Assembly (NCBI GenBank): GCA_030426085.1
Contig: JAUHYW010000007.1
Location: 142,265 to 206,264, forward strand
Direction of reading: 5' to 3'
Origin: a bacterium
GTDB lineage: Bacteria; Myxococcota_A; Bradymonadia; UBA7976; UBA1532
Length of the DNA stretch: 64,000 bases
The notes under the pieces are model-generated. The model searched no databases and was not told the origin of the DNA. It was given only the letters and a program-made list of their open reading frames with translations. Below, piece by piece: positions 57,398-64,000 of this stretch (within the stretch, counting starts at the first letter, position 1; every line of letters starts with the position of its first letter). Position numbers and translations under genes: made by a program.

Positions 57398-57447
57398 GGC
57401 ACCTCCGAAGCACGGACACCCCGACAGAGGCGCGCCCGCCCGAACCG

Positions 57448-59268
57448 TCACGCCTCCCAGTCGATCGGCGCCACCCGGATCTCGACCAGCCCCACCGGAT
57501 AGTCGATCCCGAAGGCGTCGAGCGCCTCGGGGTGCACCTCGCCGATGTAGCCCTCGAGCGGCCCCGCGGTGAACCGAGCGACCCGCCCCTCGACGAAGCT
57601 GGGGTGCGCCACCGCCGCGTAGACCCCCTCGTGCCCCAGCTCGAAGCACAAGGCGTCCAGCACCGAGCGCACCGCCGCGAACCCGGCCTCGGGCCCCACC
57701 TCGGCGAAGCACAGCCGGCGCTCCTCGGCTACCCCGAACTGCGCCGTCGGATCACCCTCATCGGCCAGCCGCACGCAGTTGTCCAGCTCGAACAGCCGCA
57801 CCGGCATCGGCCGCCGCCGGTTGTGATGCAGGGCGTTCATCACCCCGCCCATCAGGTGACTGCGCACCACCGTCAGCGCCTTGAGCTTCGGGTTGGCCAC
57901 CCGCACATAGTCATCGGGCACCGGCAGCCGCAGCTTGGTGAAGTGATCGGCCTCGGTCGTCATCGGCAACGACATGATCTCGGTGAAGCCCAGCCCGAAC
58001 ATCACCATGCGCGCCGCGCCGCTGACCTCCTCCTCGGGGCGGGCCTTGCCCACCGTCATCGTCGGGACCAGCGCCGGCTCGATGTTCTCGTAGCCGAAGC
58101 CGATGGCCAGATCCTCCAGCAGATCGACCGGGTGGCGGATGTCGCCCCGGAACGCCGGATACACCACCTCGAACCGGGTCCGCTCCGCGTCCAGCGGCCT
58201 CACGTCCAGCCGCATGCGCTCGAAGCAGTCGGTCAGGCTGTCGGCGTCCAGCGGCAGCCCCAGCCACTGCTTCGCCTTGCCCAGCTCGACCTCGGCCCGC
58301 CCCGGCGTCAGATCGGGCGTCACGATCTCGGCCCCGTCCGGCCGCACGATGGTGCACGCGGTGATCGTCCCGCCCAGCTCGGCCATCGACGTGACCATCA
58401 TCGCCAGGCTCGCCTCGACCGCCGCGTCGCTCGGCCCGGTGACATCGACGAACAGCCGGGTGCTGCCCACCTTCACCTTCGTCGGCTCGCTGTTGATGAT
58501 CGGCGGCATCGACAGCACCGTGCCCGCCGCGTCGATCAGCACCGGATAGCGCGCGTGATCGGCCAGGATCCCGGCGTACGCCACCCCCTTGGGGTGCTCC
58601 TCGAGGATCTGCCGCCCGCTCATCGTCTGCCCGGGCATGCCCAGCGGCTCGAACGGCTCGTCATCGGGGTGCAGCGTGCGGAAGGTGATGTCGCCCTCCA
58701 GCGTCGCCATGTCATAGACCCCGATCGACGCCAGCTTGCGATCGCGCCCCACGCCCCAGTGCAGGTTCTCCTGCATCTTCATGATCGTGGCCAGCAGCGC
58801 GTCGTCCAGCGGCGGCATCTCGACCACCGCGCAGCGGATGTGAGGCCACCGGCTCGCCTCGTCCTCCACCCCCGCGTCGACCTTCACCCGCAGCGTCGGC
58901 GCCCCGACCGGATACTCCGGCAGCCCCCGCACCTCGCCCAGGTAGCCCTTCAGCGCCCGGGCCAGCCCGCCGATGTCGAACAGATCGGGCCGCGCCGCCA
59001 GCAGGTCGATGCGGATCGCGGTGACCGTGTCGACCTTCTCGAAGCCCTCGTCCTGCGCGTGCCCGCAGACGCCGCACACCTTGACCGTGTCCGACCCCAG
59101 CGACCCTTCGACCAGCGCCGCGCAGTTCGGGCAGCGATAGCGGGCCAGCTCGATGACCTCCTCGACGTCGCACCCGATGCGATCGAGGGTGTCACCGAGC
59201 ACCTCGGCGGTGTAGTCCTTCGCCAGCAGCCCGTCCAACCGGGCCGCGTCCACGCTGATTATCGGCAT
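57448..59268 (-). CDS. pheT: phenylalanyl-tRNA synthetase beta subunit, archaeal/eukaryotic type
   Basis: A 606-residue protein that follows the archaeal PheT plan, starting MPIISVDAARLDGLLAKDY. It lacks the usual bacterial N-terminal OB-fold region and is shorter than bacterial PheT (about 790-830). RPDLFDIGGLARALKGYLG, PVEYPV-like and HPVDLLEDLAIGFGYENIEP are typical of the archaeal form. An unusual insert holds four cysteines in two pairs (C46/C49 and C65/C68: RCPNCA and VCGVCGH), a zinc-ribbon pattern placed between the first beta strand unit and the RPDLF motif. Its ATG overlaps the pheS stop by 10 bases. It works with PheS to charge tRNA-Phe. Confidence 0.9.
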   Translation of the reverse strand: MPIISVDAARLDGLLAKDYTAEVLGDTLDRIGCDVEEVIELARYRCPNCAALVEGSLGSDTVKVCGVCGHAQDEGFEKVDTVTAIRIDLLAARPDLFDIGGLARALKGYLGEVRGLPEYPVGAPTLRVKVDAGVEDEASRWPHIRCAVVEMPPLDDALLATIMKMQENLHWGVGRDRKLASIGVYDMATLEGDITFRTLHPDDEPFEPLGMPGQTMSGRQILEEHPKGVAYAGILADHARYPVLIDAAGTVLSMPPIINSEPTKVKVGSTRLFVDVTGPSDAAVEASLAMMVTSMAELGGTITACTIVRPDGAEIVTPDLTPGRAEVELGKAKQWLGLPLDADSLTDCFERMRLDVRPLDAERTRFEVVYPAFRGDIRHPVDLLEDLAIGFGYENIEPALVPTMTVGKARPEEEVSGAARMVMFGLGFTEIMSLPMTTEADHFTKLRLPVPDDYVRVANPKLKALTVVRSHLMGGVMNALHHNRRRPMPVRLFELDNCVRLADEGDPTAQFGVAEERRLCFAEVGPEAGFAAVRSVLDALCFELGHEGVYAAVAHPSFVEGRVARFTAGPLEGYIGEVHPEALDAFGIDYPVGLVEIRVAPIDWEA

Positions 59269-60794
59269 ACCGGCACCCCTTCCACCACGTCGAGGCCGCC
59301 CTGATAGAGATCGCGGATGTCACTGAAGCCCAGCCGGAGCATCGCCAGCCGCTCGATGCCCAGCCCCCAGGCCAGCACCGGGTGCTTGCAGCCCAGCGGC
59401 TCGGTCACCTCGGGCCGGAAGATGCCGCTGCCCCCCATCTCGAGCCACTTGCCCCGCTCGGGCATGTAGACCATCACATCCACCGATGGCTCGGTATAGG
59501 GATAGAAGGCCGGCTTGAAGCGCACCTTCTCGAACCCCATCTTCTGATAGAACGCCTTCAGCGTACCCAGCAGCGTCGCGAGGCTCGCCGCCTCGTCGAT
59601 GATGATGCCATCCACCTGATGGAAGACCGGCAGGTGCTTGTAGCTCAGCGTCTCGTTGCGGTGGGTCCAGCCCACGCAGAACGCCTTGTACGGCGCCTCG
59701 GGCTTGCGGGCCAGCGCCCGGATCGTCGCCGAGGTGCAGTGCGTCCGCAGCACCATCGCCTGCGCCCGCTCCAGGCTCCAGCGATAGCCCCAGCCGGTCG
59801 ACCCGGTCTCCCCGCCGTCCTCGTGCGCCGCCTTCACCCCCTCGACCCACTCCTCGCGGGGCAGCTCGCCGGTCGCCGGCGCGCTCATGTAGAAGGTGTC
59901 CTGCATGTCCCGCGCAGGATGATCCTGCGGCTGGAAGAGCGCGTCGAAGTTCCAGAAGGCCACCTCGACCGCCGGCGACCCGACCTCCTCGAAGCCCAGC
60001 TCCAAGAACGCCCGCCGGGTCTGCTCGATGATCTTGCGCACCGGGTGCGGCTTGGCCGGATACACCCGCGCCGCGGGCAGCGTCACGTCGTACGGCCGCA
60101 GCGTGATGTCGCGCCACGCCCCGCTGCGCAGGTCGTCCTGGGTCAGCGTATTGCGCTCGACGACGACCCGCGGCCCAGCCGCCCACGCCGCCCGGCCGCT
60201 GTCGGTCAGCGACAGCACCCGCCGGGTCCGGCTGCGCAGGCGGGCCAGCTCCTTGCGCCCGCCGAGCAGCTTGCGGACGGCGTCGGCGTCGACGTCCATC
60301 TCGTCCAGGAAGCGCGTGCCTTCGAGCGCCAGCCGCACCGCCTTCTCGTCGGGCGCCTCGCCGCCCAACGCAGCCCGCCCGGCGTCGGTCAGCACCACCG
60401 AGGGCGGCCCGCCGCTCCCCTTCTCGCGCTTCACCCAGCCCCGCGCCGCGCCGAAGCGGAAGACCGCGCTCACCGCGATGCCCTCCGCCTTCGTCAGCGC
60501 GATGAACTGCGGCATCGCCAGCGACCCGCCGGCCGCGTGCAGCGCCTGCGCCGCCCGCCGCTCGTCCAGCCCGCGTTCGAGCATCTCGGCCGCCCCGTCG
60601 GCGGGGTCGACCTCGTCCCGGGCCTGCTCCTCGACGGCGATGTGCCCCGCCTCGCCCCCGGCCCCGGCGACCACCATCACCCGGCTCTGGTCGAGCCCGG
60701 TCGCCTCGACGAGCGCGGCGACGTCCGCCGCCCCGCCCTCGGCCAGCGCCCGCCAGACGGCGGCGGCCTCTTCGGTCAGTGTGAGCTGCTTCAT
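59259..60794 (-). CDS. pheS: phenylalanyl-tRNA synthetase alpha subunit, archaeal/eukaryotic type
   Basis: This 511-residue protein has N-terminal winged-helix units (LTLTEEAAAVWRALAEGG, VFRFGAARGWVKREKG) typical of archaeal PheS. A class II synthetase core follows: HPVRKIIEQTRRAFLELGFE, DHPARDMQDTFYM, motif 2 in CVGWTHRNETLSYKHLP and FHQVDGIIID, and motif 3 in WGLGIERLAMLRLGFSDIRD. Bacterial PheS is about 330-350 aa and lacks the winged-helix block. The ATG at 60794 has AGGAG just upstream, inside a hairpin. It lies 34 bases after the formylglycine-fold gene, but as a housekeeping gene it is unlikely to depend on that gene alone. Confidence 0.92.
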   Translation of the reverse strand: MKQLTLTEEAAAVWRALAEGGAADVAALVEATGLDQSRVMVVAGAGGEAGHIAVEEQARDEVDPADGAAEMLERGLDERRAAQALHAAGGSLAMPQFIALTKAEGIAVSAVFRFGAARGWVKREKGSGGPPSVVLTDAGRAALGGEAPDEKAVRLALEGTRFLDEMDVDADAVRKLLGGRKELARLRSRTRRVLSLTDSGRAAWAAGPRVVVERNTLTQDDLRSGAWRDITLRPYDVTLPAARVYPAKPHPVRKIIEQTRRAFLELGFEEVGSPAVEVAFWNFDALFQPQDHPARDMQDTFYMSAPATGELPREEWVEGVKAAHEDGGETGSTGWGYRWSLERAQAMVLRTHCTSATIRALARKPEAPYKAFCVGWTHRNETLSYKHLPVFHQVDGIIIDEAASLATLLGTLKAFYQKMGFEKVRFKPAFYPYTEPSVDVMVYMPERGKWLEMGGSGIFRPEVTEPLGCKHPVLAWGLGIERLAMLRLGFSDIRDLYQGGLDVVEGVPVCR

Positions 60795-60819
60795 CGTCTC
60801 CTCGGCACGATCGGAGACG
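60795..60819 (-). promoter_or_regulatory. hairpin that would sequester the pheS ribosome binding site
   Basis: On the minus strand CGTCTCC pairs with GGAGACG, the segment directly before the pheS ATG that contains the ribosome binding site. An extra TCG/CGA pair lies within, after a two-base bulge. The stem covers the site fully, so translation of pheS could be controlled by opening of the stem, for instance by ribosomes or proteins. Confidence 0.5.
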
Positions 60820-60828
60820 ACGGGGGTA

Positions 60829-62067
60829 TCAGGGCCCGGCGCCGGGTTCAAGCGGGGCGAGGGGGCGCACCACCCGAAAGCCGACGTCGCTGCGTCGCGC
60901 GTCCGGTCGGAGGGGCATGCGCGCGGCTGAGCGCAAGCGCCGGGGACGCTCGAAGGCGCTGCCGCCGCGGACGACCCAGAGCCCGCCTCCGCGGGGCGGC
61001 GTCGACGGTGGATCGACGACGTCCGCCGCCGTCCAGCGCCGGTAGGCGTCGGCGCACCACTCCCAGACATCGCCGTGCATGTCGTAGAGGCCCCACGCGT
61101 TCGGCGGCTTCTGGCCGACGGGCTGGACCCGCCCACCGCTGTTCAGGCTCGACCACCCGACCCGCTGAAGATCAGCGTCGGCGTCCCCTGACCAGAAGCG
61201 AGTCGCCGTGCCCGCTCGGCAGGCATACTCCCACTCAGCCTCGGACGGGAGGCGGTAGCCGTCCACCATCGGGAGCGCCCGGATGGGCCACGTCTCCAGG
61301 CGATAGACCGGCAACCGCTCTTCCAGCCGGGAGAGCCGGTTGCAGAAGCGCATGGCATCGAACCAGGTCACGCGCGTGACCGGCAACGCCCGAGCGCCGC
61401 CCCCGGTCGCGGGCCCCTCGCCGACCACGTCGGCATACTGGCTGACGGTGATGGGCGTGGCGGCCATCGCGAATGCGCCGAGCGTCACCCGATGCAGCAC
61501 CTCGTCCGCTTCGCGCCCCGCCTCCTCCGGTGGGCTGCCCATCGAGAACACCCCACCGGGCACGGAGACCATCGAGAGGGCTCCCCGGTAGACATCTCCG
61601 GGCAACAGGTCGTACAGCGGGGGCGGGATCTCCCCGCGCAACCGACGCACATCGGCCTCACCCACCACCAGCAACGCGGCCCGCCACGCAAAGAGATCCC
61701 CGCACCGCCGCTGGAAGTCCTCCAGATCCCGCTCGGGCACCCACACCACCACCGCCGCGTTCGCCGAGCGCAGCCGATCGCGCCCCTGGTTCAACCGGCG
61801 CATCGCCGCCCGCCGAGCCTCCGGCGCCAGATCGTCCAGCCCGTGCACCAGCCACGCCACCCGCCCCGCGCCATGCACCCGCGCGCTCAACTCGGCCCCC
61901 CCGCCGCCGAGATCGTGCCACGCGCACGGCAGCGCGACCCCCTCCTCGAACGCCCGCAGCACCACCGGCCCCGCCCCCTCGGGCCCCACCATCAGGATGA
62001 TCGTCAGGCTGTCGCCCAGCGCGGCGATCCGGCAGGCCGCCGCGACGGGATCATCCCCTTCCCTCAC
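60829..62067 (-). CDS. protein with NTPase-associated N-terminus and formylglycine-synthase-fold C-terminus
   Basis: A 412-residue protein starts at GTG 62067, overlapping the ATPase gene stop (GTGA). Residues 1-170 look like a partner domain of NACHT-like ATPases: GDSLTIILMVGPEGAGPVVL, RLNQGRDRLRS, VVVWVPERDLEDFQRRCGD and LFAWRAALLVV. The C-terminal half is a formylglycine-generating-enzyme fold: LPSEAEWEYACRAGT, PNAWGLYDMHGDVWEWCAD, VVRGGSAFERP and DVGFRVVRP. The two catalytic cysteines of true formylglycine enzymes are absent (SAFERPRRLRS in their place), so it is unlikely to activate sulfatases. Such domains serve as effectors or binding modules in bacterial conflict systems. Confidence 0.75.
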   Translation of the reverse strand: MREGDDPVAAACRIAALGDSLTIILMVGPEGAGPVVLRAFEEGVALPCAWHDLGGGGAELSARVHGAGRVAWLVHGLDDLAPEARRAAMRRLNQGRDRLRSANAAVVVWVPERDLEDFQRRCGDLFAWRAALLVVGEADVRRLRGEIPPPLYDLLPGDVYRGALSMVSVPGGVFSMGSPPEEAGREADEVLHRVTLGAFAMAATPITVSQYADVVGEGPATGGGARALPVTRVTWFDAMRFCNRLSRLEERLPVYRLETWPIRALPMVDGYRLPSEAEWEYACRAGTATRFWSGDADADLQRVGWSSLNSGGRVQPVGQKPPNAWGLYDMHGDVWEWCADAYRRWTAADVVDPPSTPPRGGGLWVVRGGSAFERPRRLRSAARMPLRPDARRSDVGFRVVRPLAPLEPGAGP

Positions 62068-63416
62068 AGCCCGGGCCGCAGCCCGTCGAGCAGCGGGTGG
62101 GGCTCGAACCACGCCCGCCCGTTGCTGTAGGGCAGCGCGTAGTTCTGCAGCAGCAGGTCGAGGCTGTCATCGGTGCCATCCGGCTCGCCCGCCGTCCGGA
62201 TGTGGCGCAGCGCCTCGACCCGGGCCGAGTTGAGCGTGATCTCCAGCTCGCGGCGCAGCTCGACCCACGCCCCCTCGGCCGCGTCGTCGTCGACCTGCCC
62301 TCGTCCCTCGAAGATCGCCCACCGCAGCGCCCGGTTGACCAGCAGCACCAGATCGCGCACCACCCCGCCCGAGCGGGTGATCAGCCGATCGACGACCCCC
62401 TCGGCGAACACCGCCTCCAGCGTCAGGTCGAGATCGGCCACCCGCCGCTCGACGATCCGGCACAGCGTCGCCCGCGACGCGGCGACCTGCGCGTCCGACG
62501 GGTGGGCCCACTCGACGGTCGGCGGCCGCACCACGAGGTTGCCCAGCCGCCGTGGCGAGAACGCCCGGTGAGCCTGCTTCATGATCGTCGAGACCATCAG
62601 CGTGACGGGCCCGGTGTAGACGATGGGCACCCGGGCGCCGAAGAGGATGTCGTTGTCGAAGAAGAGCCGCTTGATGGCCGGCAGCGCCGTCAGCTTGTCG
62701 AGCCCGTCGACCAGCACCACCGGCGGGCGGTACGCCCGCACGTCGTCCAACAGCGCCTCGACCGCCTGGCTCAGCCGCCCCAGATCGGGCTCGCCCTGGC
62801 GCAGCGGGCGGGTCAGGCCCCCCAGCGGCGTCGGACCGGGCAGCGCCCGGCGCCGCCCGGCGACGCCCGCCGCGACCTGCCCTGCGCCGACCAGGGCGTC
62901 CCGCGCGCCTTTGACGACGTCGCCGCTCGCGCCCGAGGCCAGCGCGCCGGCCACGAAGAGCGAGACCCCCTTGAAGACGGCGCTGAGATCCACCTTGCGC
63001 TCGGCCGGGATCAACCCCTCGAAGGCCGACCGCAGCTCGGCGATACGCGCCGGGTCGATGGCGTGCCCCCACAGCGAATCGGCCGCCTGAACCACCGCCG
63101 CGCCGAGCAGGAAGAGCACTTCGGCCGGCTCGAGATCGTCGACGTTGGGCACCGACTCGACCAGATCGATACCGATGACCGCGAAATCCCGGGCCAGTTC
63201 GACGCCGAGGTGCACCAGCTCGCTGCTCTTGCCGCTGCCGATCGAGCCGCAGACGACCCACTTGCCGTCGGGCTCCAACCCCAGACGCAGCTCGCGGGCG
63301 ATGACATGGGCCGCGCCATCCTGCCGGCCGACGAAGAGATCCATCTCCCCCGCTTCGAGGCGGTGGGTCGGATCGAAGCGGCGGTAGAGCGCCAGCCGCT
63401 GGGCCTCGCTCAACAT
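62064..63416 (-). CDS. STAND/NACHT-like P-loop ATPase
   Basis: This 450-residue protein starts MLSEAQRLALYRRFDPTHRL. Walker A is GSIGSGKSSELVHLG at about 58-72, and Walker B is in PPVVLVDGLDKL near residue 232. The C-terminal region has a winged-helix-like set (RSGGVVRDLVLLVNRALRWA). The FDPTHRLE and GKSSEL pattern fits the conflict-linked ATPases that occur next to a second protein with a matching N-terminus, here the formylglycine-fold gene, coupled by a 4-base overlap. A GGGGGAG lies 5 bases before the ATG. The pair may sense invasion or stress. No membrane segment. The exact family was not verified. Confidence 0.78.
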   Translation of the reverse strand: MLSEAQRLALYRRFDPTHRLEAGEMDLFVGRQDGAAHVIARELRLGLEPDGKWVVCGSIGSGKSSELVHLGVELARDFAVIGIDLVESVPNVDDLEPAEVLFLLGAAVVQAADSLWGHAIDPARIAELRSAFEGLIPAERKVDLSAVFKGVSLFVAGALASGASGDVVKGARDALVGAGQVAAGVAGRRRALPGPTPLGGLTRPLRQGEPDLGRLSQAVEALLDDVRAYRPPVVLVDGLDKLTALPAIKRLFFDNDILFGARVPIVYTGPVTLMVSTIMKQAHRAFSPRRLGNLVVRPPTVEWAHPSDAQVAASRATLCRIVERRVADLDLTLEAVFAEGVVDRLITRSGGVVRDLVLLVNRALRWAIFEGRGQVDDDAAEGAWVELRRELEITLNSARVEALRHIRTAGEPDGTDDSLDLLLQNYALPYSNGRAWFEPHPLLDGLRPGL

Positions 63417-63638
63417 GGGTGCTCCCCCCCTCTCGGCGGGATTGGAGACGGCGTCGGACGACGCACCGGGTGGGGCTCGGACATGCCCGGCAGTCTACTG
63501 CACCCCCTCCGAGCAGACCAGCCGGCGTTGAGCCTCAGAAGCGTGACATACGGGACGTGAACGAATGTCTACGTGACGGCGCTGCCGCCACCGCTACACC
63601 GGGCACACTCTCCCCACCATCCACCACTGGAGCACGCC
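63417..63638. other. divergent intergenic region, ATPase gene / small ORF
   Basis: A 222-base gap between divergently read genes that must hold the promoter of the ATPase-formylglycine-fold pair. I see no strong -35/-10 pair or inverted repeat. The segment 63540-63575 has a repeated ACGTGA (63554 and 63573) that could be a weak binding site. No RNA gene was recognised. Confidence 0.35.
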
Positions 63639-63962
63639 ATGAGCATCATGCTGCTCGACACCAACGCGATATACCTCGCGTTACTCGACCTCCTCACCGA
63701 CGCCAAGCGCGCCCTCATCGCGCAGACCGACACCGGGCCCCGGGCGATGCCGTACATTGAGGAGGTCGTCGACCGCCTCGCGCTCATCGTGCACGACGGC
63801 AGACCCCTCGCCGCCGAGCTCGCCGCCGCCGACAAGCGGCACGACATCGGCTGCGCCGCGCTCGACCGCACCTGCCGCCTCTACACCCTGCTCGGGGCCC
63901 TGCCCGAGTTCGCCGCCATGGGCCCGATGGCCGAGTACGTGCGCCGTCCCGCTACCCGCTGA
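63639..63962 (+). CDS. small protein of unknown function
   Basis: A 107-residue protein starts at MSIMLLDTNAIYLALLDLLT, with GGAG 7 bases upstream; a longer open frame of 22 codons lacks a ribosome site. It is mostly helical with no signal peptide. Repeated acidic and Ala/Leu-rich helices (AAADKRHDIGCAALDRTCRLY) suggest a small helical bundle. The LLDTN start recalls PIN-domain toxins, but the family's further acidic residues are not clear and the length is short, so I do not call it. No partner antitoxin gene is visible. It lies divergently to the ATPase gene. Confidence 0.55.
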   Translation: MSIMLLDTNAIYLALLDLLTDAKRALIAQTDTGPRAMPYIEEVVDRLALIVHDGRPLAAELAAADKRHDIGCAALDRTCRLYTLLGALPEFAAMGPMAEYVRRPATR

Positions 63963-64000
63963 GCAAGCCATTCCCGGCCCGAGCCGCCGACCCGCCACTC

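Noticed and set aside
48438..62067. Sulfatase activation by the formylglycine-fold protein
   Set aside because: The sulfatase-fold protein has no Cys/Ser-x-Pro-x-Arg site, and the formylglycine-fold protein lacks the two catalytic cysteines, so a partnership is unlikely.
63639..63962. PIN-domain toxin
   Set aside because: The LLDTN start resembles one, but the protein is short, the further conserved acidic residues are not evident and no antitoxin gene is adjacent.

Overview
This is a very GC-rich bacterial window, roughly 70% G+C judging by eye. It is dense in lipoproteins with Asp/Pro/Glu-rich linkers, MopE-like 'DGDG...DCDD' calcium or copper-binding motifs, a kinase-ATPase-TPR giant and c-type haem lipoproteins. 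This style is typical of Myxococcota and related former Deltaproteobacteria. The assignment is inference, because there is no rRNA gene or taxonomic marker. The phenylalanyl-tRNA synthetase is of the archaeal/eukaryotic type, which is unusual in bacteria and may help placement.

Region 1 (1-29.6 kb, all + strand) is the distal part of an extracellular contractile injection system (eCIS, phage-tail-like) operon. In order it encodes the end of a gp5/VgrG-like spike protein, an unknown protein with a C-terminal membrane-type helix, a gp25 wedge protein, a baseplate J protein, a propeller-tail protein I fusion, three successive proteins that seem to share an N-terminal domain, a CIS tape-measure/assembly-like protein and an AAA+ ATPase. 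Two very large cargo-like proteins follow (1365 and 1555 aa), each directly followed by a leucine-rich-repeat protein. Nearly every junction is a 4-base overlap or a gap of a few bases, and a hairpin closes the unit at 29.61 kb. Sheath, tube and PAAR genes are not in the window and would lie upstream. The cargo-LRR pairs are the most interesting part.

Region 2 (29.6-38.0 kb) holds a SpoIID-family exported protein, a HEAT-like exported protein coupled to a class V aminotransferase, and a minus-strand polyamine operon (type III ornithine decarboxylase, deoxyhypusine-synthase-like homospermidine synthase, agmatinase family).

Region 3 (38.0-57.4 kb) starts with a 478-base structured non-coding stretch, followed by two tandem paralogous di-haem lipoproteins and a non-RD Ser/Thr kinase-ATPase-TPR protein. 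A hydrolase/unknown/sulfatase-fold run follows, preceded by a TetR-type palindrome. Next come a large lipoprotein and a run of small housekeeping genes (lipoprotein, GNAT, TrmI, CutA, VOC, small membrane protein), then a MopE-like small protein.

Region 4 (57.4-64 kb, mostly minus) encodes archaeal-type PheT and PheS, with a hairpin that would hide the pheS ribosome binding site. Upstream of them is a coupled pair: a STAND/NACHT-like ATPase and a protein with a formylglycine-synthase-fold domain that lacks the catalytic cysteines. That pair is a candidate conflict system. A small unknown ORF ends the window. I saw no tRNA, rRNA, CRISPR array or insertion sequence.
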